Shown: positions 32,890 to 52,499, numbered from the stretch's first letter. The stretch: DNA of 64,000 nucleotides from Procambarus clarkii (GCF_040958095.1 NC_091193.1:24795401-24859400); one strand, 5' to 3'. Notes: generated by a model from the sequence alone, not told the origin. A program made the numbers and translations.

Positions 32890-33225
32890 CTTATTAAATA
32901 TGTGCATAGATGACATACTTAACATAATAGATACCCTTAAAAAGATTCATAGAAAACACCGACCTTACCTAACCTACTTAGTATGTTAAGATAAGCATCT
33001 TATTGCTTCGTAATTACAATTATTACCTAACCTATAATAGGTATAGGTTAAGTAATAATTGTAATTACGAAGCAATAAGATGCTTATCTTAAGATACTAA
33101 CAAGGTTAGGTAAGGTCGGTGTTTTCTATGAATCTTTTTAAGGGTATCTATTATGTTTAGTATATCACCTATGCACGTAGTTAACAAGTCAATATTGACT
33201 TTACGAATTTGCGAGAACGGGTTGC
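32853..33225. mobile_element. Foldback (palindromic) MITE, ~373 bp, inside the Tigger
   Basis: Two arms of about 185 bp are near-perfect reverse complements across a centre at about 33039. The left arm starts gcaacccgttctcgcaaatt and the right arm ends gcgagaacgggttgc. CTCAT flanks both sides (32848-32852 and 33226-33230), a 5-bp target duplication (6 bp if the tip is drawn one base in). The arms contain a cctaacc-type TTAGG-like tract. No coding capacity. Confidence 0.85.
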
Positions 33226-33475
33226 CTCATCACCATCTTCCATATGCCATCAAGAGCCCTCCATAAAGGTAAGATAAACTTAGGTACTGTATTGTAGTTA
33301 GAAAAAACATTGTATTCAGTATAAAATGCATTTGTATGTTAATATTTTGGAGGGTGGGGAATGGATTAATTCAAATCCCTTTATTTCTTATGGGAAAAAT
33401 CGCTTCGACTTACGATCCGTTTCTGGGAACGGATTAGCATCGTAAGTCGAGGCCCCATTGTATATTACAGTACTT

Positions 33476-36400
33476 ACTGGGGGGAGCCCCCATCGGATCC
33501 CCGGAGCTATCCAGGCTGATACTGTATTGCTAATGTCAGACTTTGGCATCACTCATGCGTATGGAGTTCTCAGGCCTATCGGGGACCACGAGCCAGAACC
33601 TGGTCCCCCTCAGAGAGGCATGAGGAGCAATGGCCTATGGAAACCCTCTTGTGGTTGGAAGCATTCTATGTCTGCCATCGACCGGGTTAGGCACCCAGAA
33701 AGGTAAGCATCCCATAACAAACCCCTATTCTGGTTAAGAAACTGCTACCGAGAGCCGAACTAGTGGACAGAAATCCCAAAATAAAAACGAGCCAACGAGT
33801 ATGACGTCACCACGTTGCCGTGCCGCCGTCTGCACAGCTCTCCCCCCTCCCCCAGAGGGAAAAGGGGGAAGCCTCAGACCCCTCGCACTGGCAACCCAAG
33901 ACCCCAGTTCTGAGGCTGATGCGCTAGGCAGAAGTCGTGTACTTTGGCTCCAGTCTTGGTCTCAGCTCTGTGCCATGTGGTGTGGTGGCTGTCTTATAGG
34001 GGGTGTGCGAGCCAGGAGTGATTTTTCAGTACTCGGGCTGCATGCGCCTAGGGTTACCTTCCCTAGGTTCCCAGAAAGTACTGCCCTTGGGGCTTGGGGC
34101 CACCTTCCACAGTTTCCTTGGGTTCTGCCTCTGCTTGGCCATTTACTGCTCGGTTTTGGGTCGCCCTTTGTGTGGTAGGTAGGGTGTTCTGTCTACCTTG
34201 TTTGCCTTAGGGTAGGGGGCAGTTTGCACTAGTAAGGGGCACAGGGTACTGTGCAGCTTGTGTTCACCAATCATAGCAGCCGACTCTGTTCCGCCTGGGT
34301 ACGCTGTCCTCTTGTGTTTTTAGTTTTTTGTTTTGTCTGCCTGGGGGGTCTGCCTTGGTTATTGCCTCCTGTACACTGAGTACTCTTCTCTATTCCGGTG
34401 GTACCCCCTGGTTGGTCCCCGTGAGTGTACACGTCCTGGGGGTTCAGTTCTTAGACAGTTGTTTGGTAGACTTGGTCGGCGGTTAGCACCTGGCTGGGCC
34501 TCCCTGAACTTGAGTTCCATCTCAGGACCCTGGGAATCCCCACGGGGGCGCGTGGGTCTGATGGATGTGACCCCTGAGTCCCCCCCTCGCTTTGTGCGAG
34601 TTTGAGGATTGTTCTGTCCCCCTTGTCTCAGGGTGACTCAGTTTTTGCCTCCGTCTGCTGCCTGTTAGGTTGGTGGCACCTTCAACTCGGTGCGAGTTTT
34701 GTTGCTTGTTTGTGACTCAGTTACCCTGTCCTATGCTGACTATGTGGGTGCAGGCAGCATGAGCATTGCACGTTGGGTTCAGGTGGTTACTTTTGGAAGT
34801 TGTTTGCTTTTTGGAAGCCCGAGGCTGCCCCATTTTGGTTGTTGTGACGAGGCTTGAGGGTATTGGTCACTTCAGTTTTGTTTTCGGGCGGTCTCGGGGA
34901 TTTTCCCTTCCGGGGTAGCGACGGAGGCATTCAAGCCTGTTCCTCCAGCTGTGATGTATGGGTCTGCCAGTGGGCTCCCTTCCTTATTATTTATCTGGCT
35001 GCCCCGGCTTTTTCTTGGGAGGCTGGGACTTTGGGGGGACGGCTCGGCCCCGGGTCCTGCCGTGGAGGTTTCCAGGGCTGAGGAGCTGCCTTGGGGGGGG
35101 GGGGGTCTCGGGCCCCGTTGTTCCACGCCAGGGTTTTCTACCCTGAGTGGGGCTTGCAGTTACGGAGAGTGTTTTTTTTTCCTTTCCCCCCTCTGCGTAC
35201 AAGTTGTTGGGTATCGGCCCCTCCTTGGGTTTGGTTCCTTGTCCCTTCGGGTCTGTCGGTTCCATCCTGTCAGTGGGTACTCTTCACCGTTTTCTCACCT
35301 TTCTTCTCTGGGACAGGACTTCATCATGTCAAGGTCATATTCCTCTCGTATCGGGTTCTGCATGACCTTTGATCTCGGGTGCGACTGTGCCTTTATGAGC
35401 CTTCGTGATTTTGTTCTTGCTTCTGATGGATCTCGAAGGTTCGGGACGGTCTTCGATTCTTCCGGTATTATTGGAACGTCTGTCATCATCCGGTGAGGCT
35501 TCCTACAGTCTTTTCTAGGACTCATTGGTCCTCTTCCGTGCTTCTTCTTGGTTTTTGGTACTGTCTCGTTCTTTTGTAATTATATCTTTTTGCCGTGCTT
35601 TGTCTCGGCACTGCTAATATTCCTTAACTACTCCTAGTTGGTGCCCTCCCCGCCGGGCGGGTTGTGCAGTTCGGACCTCATGCCTCCTGCGCATGCGCCG
35701 TGGTAGTTTTTTTGTTTACGGACTGTGTACAAAGGTATTGATGTTCCACGTCCTTTTTCTCTCGGGTGCTTTGCCTCTCTTGCTCCTCTTTTCTCTCCAG
35801 TCAGAGCCCCGTAGATACTGAGGGGTATTCTGGATTACCAATATGGGGAGGACGCCTAGTTTTTATCTGCATACGGGTGTGGAACACCGCATTTGCCCCT
35901 CCCCTACTCTTCTCCTGCACGTGCTCCTCTGGCCTTATTCCACTAGCAGTGCTCCCGGAATATTCTCGGCTCAGATGTGTAGTGGCATGTTAGTGCCTAC
36001 TCTGTGCAGGTGAGTTTATGCGGTTGTGCGTCTCTTTCGGCCAGGCGCTGGTTCGTGGTTTTTGGACGAGTGTTGGCAATTAGTTGTGGAGTTTTGTTTG
36101 GCCCATTGCGTGCTTCTTTCTGTGGCCTTCCTTGTTCGTCTGTGTTATTTGTTACACTGTGGGGCATGGCCCTGTCTTTCGAGGTCTTATCTTGAACACT
36201 CATTCCTTGACCATCGTGCGGTGCCTGGCTGGGCCCTTCCATATATATATTAAATTCTGTGTGTGTGGTAGGTTATGTCCCTTTCGTTCCTGATTGCTGC
36301 CTGTCTTCTTCATTCCTCTTCTTCCTTGCTGCTGGTGCTTGAAATGTCTTGCTGGTCTTTTTCTTGCATTTTTCCGTTTTTTCTCCTTCTCTCCTATACA

Positions 36401-38850
36401 TTGTTGTGTGTTTTAGTATGTACTTCTTGGCTCTGCTAATGGTAGTTTGGACTTTGTCCATGTTCAGTTCCCTGCTTTTGCACCACCCCTGTGTCCGGTA
36501 ATGGTCCTGATTTTTCATCATCTTCCAGCTTTCATTTGGCACTTCCAGCTTCTGGGTTGCCCTGTATGCAGGTGGATGTTGCTTCTGTTCTTCCTCTCCT
36601 GCCCTTGCAGTTTCTTTTCTTTGGGCCGGAAGGTGCTAGGTTTCAGGCCCTAGCTCCGGCCTTTTTCTTTGTGTTCCCTTTCGAGCGGTGCAATTTTGTT
36701 TTTGTGCTGTTCACGTCCTGGTTTGTCCTCCTCATACCTTACTTGGTATTGCATGCTTCATTCTGCTCTGTTGGGGCTGCGTTCGCCGCTCCTGTGGGAT
36801 GCGTTATACCTGCTTTTCGCTTTGCGTTTCGGCTCATGGTGCTCGATTCCTTGTTGGCCTCGGCCTGGGCCCTGGTTCTTCGTTTTTTCCACGCACATTT
36901 GTCCTTGCTGTTTGCGGCGTCTGCGTTTTGGCGTTTTTCTGCTGGCGGCTTCTAGTTGTCATCTGTTGTCGGACTTGTTGATCCTTCAGGGGTTCCGGGG
37001 GGTTCCTCATGGACGAGGCGTTTCTGCTCGCCCGGGTTGGGTTCATGGTTTCCTGGCTTGCCTTGCCAGTTGGCATTTTCCTGATCTTGCGGTGTCACTT
37101 CTCACGAGTCTCGCGTCGGAACCAGAGTGTCTCCGATCTTCTGGCGAGCACGCTAGCATTGGGAAGTTTTCTGTACGGCAGACATCTGGGTCCTTGCCGG
37201 CTTGGGTTTCCGGCTCAGCTTGCTCGGTGGAAAACCTCACCCGAGATTTTTCCGCGGCTCTGCCTCTTCCTATGCTCGATCGTCCATGGCGGGGCTGGTT
37301 CGGTTCTGCCTTGAGTATCTCACCATCTGTTGGTGTTCAGGTAGCTTCGTTGATGGTGTCCCACCTACGTCTCGGCCGGCGGTGTGGGGTTTTTTGGCGG
37401 GCCTTCCTTTTTCTTTTTGTCCCTTCGTAGGTTTGCTGTGTTTTGTTGGCGTGGTCTTGTCCTTCTCTTCTGAAGGTTCAGGGCCGTCATCTTGCCACAT
37501 ACTGTCACCTTGTCTTGTGCGGCACTGGCGGAGCCACTCCGGGTTGCTTCGGTTTTGGTATTCCCTCTGCACCAATTCGCGAGCTGTCTCTGGTGTGGTT
37601 CACCCCCGGCCTGCTCTTGCACTGCTTGAGCCATCCTGGTTCTTGGATTGGGTGCTCTCTTTTCTTCTCCTCGGTTTGTTGTGGCCCCTTCGGTTCTGGA
37701 TTTTTTCCGAGGATCTTTTCCTGTTGGCATTGGCCTCTGGGGGTTGGGTTGCGGTGCTTCATGCTCTTCCTCCGGCCCCAGGGTTTCGGCTCTTTTGGTC
37801 CTCATGATAGGTTTGTTCGCTTGCAGCCATCTCCATCTTTTCTGGCAAAGACTGACACGGCTGCTTTCCGGAGGGGTCCATGGTTTGTTGATGCTTGGTT
37901 GGTCTGGCCGGGGTTGCATCATATGTTGTGTTCAGTTGCGGTGCTTTACCGTTCTTTGCGTGCCACGGCTGCTGTGACCGGGGTCACGCTTCAGGTTGTC
38001 CCGTTTTCTCTTCTTCCCTGTTCCAGGGTGTGGTTCTCTCAGGTGGTTCACAGGGTGGTTCGGTCTAGCCAGCCTGCTGTCCATCCCTCTACCCATGACG
38101 TTCGTAGGTTGGCTACGCGTTCCTTCGTTGATGTTCATGGACCTTGTCGGGCCTGTGCGGCCTTTGGTTGGCAGTTGCAGTCTTTTGTCTCTGCTTCGCG
38201 TTGGAGAGTGAGCGACTTATGCCTCCCAGGTTAGGTCCTTCTTGTTTTCGTCTTTAGGTAGGTAGCTTCGGGGAACTGATGAGGCTCCCCCCAGAAAACC
38301 AGCGTTGAATGTAATGAAATGCCATTTTCTGGGCGAGACCCGGAGGCTCCCCGGCAACCGTCCCTCCCTTCGGTTGGTGTTTTTTCACTTGTTTTCATAT
38401 CCAGCCTCAGAACTGGGGTCTTGGGTTGCCAGCACAAGGGGGTCTGGGGCTCCCCCTTCCCCCTCCCAGGGCGGGGGGAGCTGCGCAGATGGCGATGTCA
38501 TACTCGTTAGCTCGTTTTTATTTTGGTATTTCTGTTTTCTAGTTCGGCTCTCAGTAGTAATTTCTTGACTAGAATAGAGGGTTTGTTCTGGGATGCTTAC
38601 CTTTCTGGGTGCCTAACCCGGTCGATGGCAGACATAGAATGCTTCCAACCACATGGGGGTTTCTATAGGCCATTGCTCCTCGTGCCTCTCTCAGGGGGGC
38701 CAGGTTCTGGCTCGTGGTCCCAGATAGGCCTAAGAATTCCGTACACATGACTGATGCCAAAGTCTGACATTAGCAATATCAGCCTGGATAGTTCCGGGAG
38801 CCCTCCGGGTCTCACCCAGAAAATGGCGTTTCATTACATTCAACGCTGGT
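33476..38850 (+). mobile_element. Second structurally complete DIRS-B (about 5.4 kb)
   Basis: The left tip ctggggggagcccccatcgg is at 33476. The left terminal repeat runs to about 33900 and is inverted at about 38410-38790. The right tip ends at 38850 with atggcgtttcattacattca and acgctgg. An internal complementary region lies at about 38265-38350. The degenerate body contains DIRS tyrosine-recombinase-like sequence near 38040-38235 (SSQPAVHPSTHDVRRLATRS, then CAAFGWQLQSFVSASRW), in the expected 3' position. Frames are otherwise broken. It aligns with the 16147 copy along its length but lacks the LINE insert. Confidence 0.85.
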
Positions 38851-39010
38851 TTTTTGACGTGCGAAAGCATCATTCCTTGTCTACTCAATTTTTGACGCAA
38901 TACTGCAGATGTGTGCAAATGTTCTTGCTAATTGTCTTATATTAACCCTCTCAACCTCTTATGCCCAAGAACTTTCCCTAAACAAAAATTTAACATGCAG
39001 TACAGCTGCC
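38851..39010. other. Short unassigned spacer
   Basis: No feature recognised between the DIRS tip and a LINE scrap. Confidence 0.3.
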
Positions 39011-39270
39011 CATGCCCAACATTGACAACTTTTGCACTTTAAGCAAACTACAATTAGCCTTAACCCACTTACATATTGGCATGGCACCTGGTGAGGACGA
39101 AATTCCATATGAACTTATCAAATATCTTTCATCAACTGTACATAACACCCTTCTAAACTTCCACAACCTTTGCTGGACACATGGTAATATCCCTTCCCAA
39201 TAGAAGACTAGTATTATTCTTTCTTTCCTCAAATTAGGAAAAGAATTATCCCAACACGCCTCTTAACATG
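39010..39270 (+). mobile_element. LINE reverse-transcriptase scrap
   Basis: In frame from about 39012: LALTHLHIGMAPGEDEIPYE, LIKYLSSTVHNTLLNFHNLC, then after a TAG ILSFLKLGKE. This is the APGxDxIPYEL...LL..FN..W..G.IP..WK segment that begins non-LTR reverse transcriptases. Only ~85 codons, with a stop. Confidence 0.65.
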
Positions 39271-41825
39271 CCTAATTTTAGTTGCTTCTGCTGTATCTAC
39301 AGGAAAAGACAACAAACAAAAGTCTTCAAATCATGTCATTCTCAACAGGGATGCTCCACAGTGACGTGTTTCCAAAGATTAATATTTGTGCAGTCATCAG
39401 GAGAATAAACCCTCCATGCAAACTGCACGTACCATCGAGAAGATGATTCATGAATTTTTACTTACCATATTCTATTAATTAACTACTTTTTGGTGTAATA
39501 AAATCCATTTGTGATATTTGGTTTAATTCATTGTTACAAAATAAAGACATGTTATTATGTTACTATAAATTTATGTACAGACTACATTACAGTACTGTAC
39601 TTAAATACTGTCTGTACAATCCCCACAATGACTCCCTCTCCTACTGAAGAGCGAGATTGCATTTCTCTAATCATGTATTTCATACACAAAAAAAATGGTC
39701 CATTGCATTAAACTACCCTGAATTATTAGTTTTTAAGAACCAAAATTTGATTCTTAAAAGCAGAAAAAATTGTGCTGGGTAAACTTCCTTTGCAAGACTC
39801 AAAAACCGAGTCTTCTAATTAACTTCCTCCCTCTTGCTTTTAACTTGGTCAATTCATTTCTCACAAAATGCTTTGAAACCTTGCTGACTGAGCTGAAGAT
39901 AACCATACACAGTCTCTTTACATATATATTAATAAAATGTCTCATGGTAATGAGCTTCCTTCTCAAGTTTTTAACCTTCACTCTTTGATAATCTAAATTT
40001 CTTTGATCACGAATTTGATACCATTGTTAGATAACACACTACGAATTATTGCCTTGGGTCATGTGGTAGATAGCTATGAACATCTTTTCCAGGAGTTTCT
40101 TACTCTAGCCATTGTACCATATAGCTCCTCTCTCATAAGGAAGTATTATACCCAAAGTTTGATAAAGATAAATTACATTATCAGGAAATAGTTACCTTGG
40201 ATACTGCAGCAGGTAGCTTCCCCTTATTGTGAAGGTCGCTTCTTTGAATAATATTATTGGCAGCATCTTCCATACAAGAAGTTGCTACCCAAGAATCCAT
40301 GGGTACCAAGAGCTTTATTTAATGTACATTTCTTCCCTTGTCATTCTTTTCTTTGGGAAGCTGTTCCTCTGAAACCTGGAGTGGATAGCGCACTTTTATT
40401 CAAGGTGGTTGGTGGTTGCCCTTGGCCTTGTGGCAGCAACCTTCCTCTAGTTACAATGTAGCTACATTGAGCTATTTAATTAAATGCTTTTCTTTACACA
40501 AGATGTTGTTGCATAGTCTAAGGTGACTAACAAAATAATGTTACTGTAACCCTTTGCTAGCCAACTTATTCATGCAAAAAAAAAAAAAAAAAAATTACCT
40601 TGGCACTATATGGGATTACTCACATTTCAATAGGTTTTCATGTCATTTAGTGAAAAATATAAATACTGTATGATAATATTAGAAAAATAAAGTTTCTAAC
40701 TATTTACTTATTGTTTAATTAAGCATACACTTTCCGGAATTTGAGCACTGACATTTTGCACAAGAGAATTGCAAGCTTGAAATACTTGCCGATACAATGA
40801 TTGAGATAAATAATGAAAGATGAATTTTGTGATAGATTAAGAAAATAAATATGGAATGATGCCCTAACAAAATGCATGCTAAAATCTGCACTTTGTACTT
40901 CTTTCTAAATGAAGAAGAAAGAAAACTGCTGTGAACACTCAAGCCAAAATGAAGTATACTGTACTGGTATTCTTCTGTACTACACCATCAATATTTGGTT
41001 AATGAATCAAACATTTGGTGCTACAAAATGCATTGCACTCTTTCTTACTGGGTTTTATTCATGACCTGTAAAACCAAATTAATTTTCCATGAAATTATTT
41101 ACTTCTCTGCATCCTATAATTTTCTTGAAACTGTTGCCAGCAAGACAATTGATATGAAATGAAAATCTTTAGAATGCTGTATGATTTCTGAACTTTTCAA
41201 ATAGTTTCTCCAAAGCCTTCAAAGAGTACAAGTCATCAGATGGCCTAAGACCTCAAAATGAAAATTAGTAATAAAACATAATTTACAAAAGCTACCACAT
41301 GACCCAGTGCAGTTGCATGCCTTGAGCTTACCTCTTCATGTATGGCTAATTAATGAATTCATTTTGACATACTCCGAGGTGTTGCAATTATTTCCCCCAG
41401 GTCAAGAACTGTATCTAGTCTTCTAGACTAGATACCTCAAGCTGAGGATCATTCAAAACTTTATGAAAAAAATAACAAGCTTTGACTAAAGAATTGTCTA
41501 TTAAGTTAATAAAAAATTAAATAAATCTATACTGTACTATAAAATATTATAATACAGATGTCGCAGCAATTAAGCACTTGGCTCAAATTGACAAATTCCT
41601 GTAAATATACAATGTACATACAATACATACTGTAATTTGCAGGGGTAAATATTAAATGAAATTCATCTGATCCTTTCTGTACAATACATCCAGTCCTACT
41701 CTGTGTACATTCCTTATTTAATAATGATATTACATGTACAACTCATACATTACCTAAATAATATTACAAATATACTCATGCATAGTCTTAATGGTACTAC
41801 ATGTATAATAATTCTCCCTATAGCC
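39271..41825. other. AT-rich intergenic region between convergent genes
   Basis: About 2.5 kb without recognisable coding sequence or transposon ends. An A18 run lies near 40577. The right part should contain the TMEM11 3'UTR (minus strand). A hairpin with 10-bp stems lies at 41411-41435. Confidence 0.4.
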
Positions 41826-49178
<7,353 letters not shown>

Positions 49179-49652
49179 CTGAAGAATGCAACCGTTCAAT
49201 CTTTTGCAAAAAGAAACAATTGCTGGACAAGATGATAATAAAAGGCAGATATTTTACTCTAGTACATGACAAGTTTGCTACTTAAGAAAAATAAATGGAT
49301 AGAAAAATTAATGATAATACAGCAGTAGAAACTAAGAATAGTGAAGACACAAAGTAATATTTTGAGAAATACAATAACTTAGGTGAAGCCAGTCCTGAAT
49401 GTGAGTGATTTTGGGTAACAAATTCAAGCTTCAGTAATTTTGTCTTTAATACAAAAATTGTGGGTGCGCAGGGTTAGGTTCGCCTGTTTACAAGTTGCTG
49501 CACAATATTAACACAAACAAGATGTGTGGTGAGAGACCTAAATACCATGATTTGAACTGCCCTTTATTTTACATTTTTGCATTCATTCTTGCATCCTCTA
49601 AGTACTAGTATTCTGCAATTCACTGTGTACTGTATTTGTGGCAGGAGGAGAA
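49179..49652. other. TMEM11 upstream intron, no feature recognised
   Basis: Pyrimidine-rich on the - strand next to the acceptor, otherwise AT-rich; no 5' TMEM11 exon could be found here. Confidence 0.4.
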
Positions 49653-49986
49653 TTAACACTTTCATTCCTTAGGGATGGAGATGACATCCATAAATAACTC
49701 TGTGAATGTTCCTTAGGGACGTAGGTGACGTCCAAATTTAAAATATTTGTTAAAAATCCATTATTTATCCGATCATTATGGGACGCATTTTAAACTTTGC
49801 GCCAACGTCTTCCCATTTTCTGTTGTGGCCCATGTGGCATCAAGGCACCGCTTGCCGCAGTAGGCCCATTGTTACTGACTCGTGACTGCTGTGGCCTCCC
49901 CTCGTCTCGAACACATGTGCCCGTTCTGGCTATTTCTCCTCAGCTATATTTGTTATTGCCTTTATACACTATACATTTACTGCAAG

Positions 49987-52147
49987 ATGGATAGTGATCA
50001 AGAACAGTGCCATCCCAGGACAAAAGCGGTGAAAGAAACACATCTGAGGGATAAGTTAAGTAGTGTGTGGCAAAAGTACAGCAAGGTCAAACTCACACCA
50101 ACAAAATTCCAGGCTATATGTGACGAATTATCTGATCTTGATCTTGAAAGTGCCAAAAGTGACTGTGTTGTAGATAGTGAGTTTGTTGAAACTGAAACAG
50201 CAGGTGAGGATGAAATTGAAAGTGAGGGGAGTGATGATTTTGATGGTGATACTCCCACAGCCACAGGTACAGGGCATGCTCATACCCCACGCACCAGTTA
50301 TGGTGAAGCCTGGTCTACTGACAACACTCCATCATTTGTAGACAGTTTAACTGGAACACCAGGCTTGACTGTACCAGTACCAACCACTGTTCTTGGATTT
50401 TTACAATTTATTACATGAGATTTGCTGAAATATATGGTATATGAAACAAACTTGTATGCATCACAAAGCAACGCCAATGTTTCTCAAGCATCCAACTCAA
50501 GCAATACGTGGGGATGAAGTGAGTGTAAAAGAGCTTGCTAGATATTTTAGACTGACAATGTTGATGGCCATTATGAAGTTGCCAGTGATGAGAATGTACT
50601 AGCAAACAGGTAAATTTTGGTATGTACCTTCTTTCAATACTTATATGACTGCGAAACGATATGAACTGATTTTGAAGTATTTTCATACTTATGACAATAA
50701 AGTCATTCCAAAAGACAATCAAGACCGACTAATAAAAGTTAGAACATTCATGGAATATCTCTCACATAAATCCAAAACATTATACAATCCTCAGAAAAAT
50801 CTGTGTTTGGATGAAGGCACAATGTAAAAATCTGTGTTTGGATGAAGGCACACTGTAAAAATCTGTGTTTGGATGAAGGCACACTGTAAAAATCTGTGTT
50901 TGGATGAAGGCACACTGTAAAAATCTGTGTTTGGATGAAGGCACACTGTAAAAATCTGTGTTTGGATGAAGGCACAATGTCATGGAGGGACCATCTAGCT
51001 TTCAAGGTTGATAATCCAAATAAACTTGATAAGTATGGAGTGAAGCTGTACATATTAGCTGAATCCCATATTGGTTACATCTATGATTTTGAAGTGTATG
51101 CAGGAATTGGGAAGACAATGATTCAAATGGTTATGGGCTTGATTGAACCACTGACGAACAAAGGTTACCATTTATATATGGATAACTACTGTAACTGTTC
51201 AACTGAGTGAAAAGCTGCTTGAACAAAATGTATACACCTGTGGTACTCTCAGATTGCAGCACGGTGCACCAAAAGATCTTCAGCTACAAGCAAAGGGTAA
51301 ACTGCCAGTAGATAAAACTGTATTCCGAAAGAAGGATAATACTTTTATAATTCTGTGGAAAGATAAGCGCGGTTTTACGCATCACAACTTGCCACAATGC
51401 AGATACCTGTACACAACAAGTGGAACGAAGGAAACGAGTGCACAAACCTGATGGAACATGTTCATTGCAACAGGTCATTGTGAACACACCAAACACAATC
51501 TGTGACTACAATAACCACATGAAAGGTGTTGATCACTTCGACCAAATGGTAAAATATTATCATTTCACGCGGAAAAGTCACACGTGTACAAAGAAAATCA
51601 CGTTCTACTTTATGCAAATGGCTATCCATAATGCTTTTGTGTTATACAAGTACTACACAATGGATACAAAGAAACTCACATTGCTCAATTTCCATAAGTG
51701 ATCATTTCGTCACTACTGAATTCTAAGTCTAAGAATTGGCCTCTCCAAAATGACAACATCATACATGCTCATGATGTATATGAGAGCAGATCTACTGGCG
51801 ACAATGTTGCAACACCCGGATCATCACGTGTGAGGCGGCCACTATTCCCATCTTCACCTCGAGATGAAAATTCATCATCTGACTCAGAAGACGAGAGTCA
51901 GATTACTCTTTCTGGTGCTGCTGCTAGGAGAAACCCTCATATTGTGGATAAACCATAACGTCTGAACAGGAACTTGAACCATTCCCTAATTCGCATCAAG
52001 AAAGGTCTGAAGTGTCGTGTTTGCTACAAGTCTGGTAAAAGGAAGGATACTAAGTATAAGTGTAATTCATGTGGTGTGTCACTGTGTGCTGCACCATGCT
52101 ACAGTGCATACCATCACAAGAGGACATACTGGGTGGCTAAGCAGTAA
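49987..52147 (+). pseudogene. piggyBac transposase pseudogene with an amplified catalytic motif
   Basis: ATG at 49987 starts MDSDQEQCHPRTKAVKET, followed by an acidic N-terminal region (ETAGEDEIESEGSDDFDGD). Stops and shifts occur at about 50416, 50600, 50825, 51208, 51449 and later. The first catalytic motif LCLDEGTM is encoded in a 31-bp unit present six times (50795-50980). The second (YMDNY, about 51177) and third (MKGVDHFDQM, about 51520) aspartate motifs survive, as does a C-terminal cysteine-rich region (CRVCYKSGKRKDTKYKCNSC, then LCAAPCYSAYHHKR) ending in TAA at 52145-52147. Clearly dead. Confidence 0.85.
50795..50980 (+). repeat. 31-bp tandem repeat, six units, over a transposase catalytic codon
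   Basis: Six exact-length 31-bp units start at 50795, 50826, 50857, 50888, 50919 and 50950. The first and last read cacaatgt at their end; the four middle ones read cacactgt. With one unit the flanking frame reads straight through KNLCLDEGTMSWRD. The five extra units add 155 bp and shift the frame. Confidence 0.95.
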
Positions 52148-52269
52148 TGCTTATCCCCCTCCACTCCATCTATAAAACATGGCTTGAGAAACTTCAGGAA
52201 ACCTTTTTTGGAGCAGGTGGAGTGGTTCAACCTAATGCTCAACTCATGCTCTACAAACATCATTGGGTG
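52147..52269 (+). other. Exon-like open stretch of unknown meaning
   Basis: From an ATG overlapping the piggyBac stop, 41 codons (LIPLHSIYKTWLEKLQETFF, then GAGGVVQPNAQLMLYKHHWV) run to a good splice-donor match, GTG|GTAAGT, at 52269/52270. No acceptor or family could be assigned, and the first ~30 bp are piggyBac 3' sequence. It may be chance. Confidence 0.2.
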
Positions 52270-52499
52270 GTAAGTACACACTTTTTTTATTTATACATAT
52301 GATATTGTGGTAAAAACACTTATGTGAAGGAAGCAACACAAAGAAGAATGATATTGTGTCATAAATAATGTATTGGTAATGTTGTTCTTTCACTTGACCT
52401 TATATACATATATCCCTTTAGAGCATTCTATTGCGAACAATTTGATACCAAAATGAACGACCTAAGACAAAAATTTATACAATCAAAATATTATTATAG

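Larger units (their letters stand above)
32172..33460 (+). mobile_element. Tigger/pogo-type transposon, internally deleted
   Basis: Terminal inverted repeats: cagtggcacctcgacttacg (32172-32191) against the reverse complement of 33441-33460, caatggggcctcgacttacg (17 of 20 identical). TA follows the right tip and CA precedes the left tip, consistent with a decayed TA target duplication. It carries one short HTH-containing ORF (32437-32889) and is interrupted by a foldback insertion at 32853-33225. Without that insert it would be about 0.9 kb, far shorter than an autonomous Tigger. Confidence 0.85.
49657..52180 (+). mobile_element. piggyBac-family element with degraded transposase, right end not found
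   Basis: A TTAA at 49653-49656 precedes the left tip CACTTTCATTCCTTAGGG. Two dyad sites follow, GGATG-N7-CATCC at 49673-49689 and GGACG-N7-CGTCC at 49717-49733, each preceded by TTCCTTAG and 44 bp apart. The transposase remnant is 49987-52147. Similarity to the related copy at 9640-10440 continues to about 52177. The right inverted repeat and second TTAA were not found. Confidence 0.75.
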
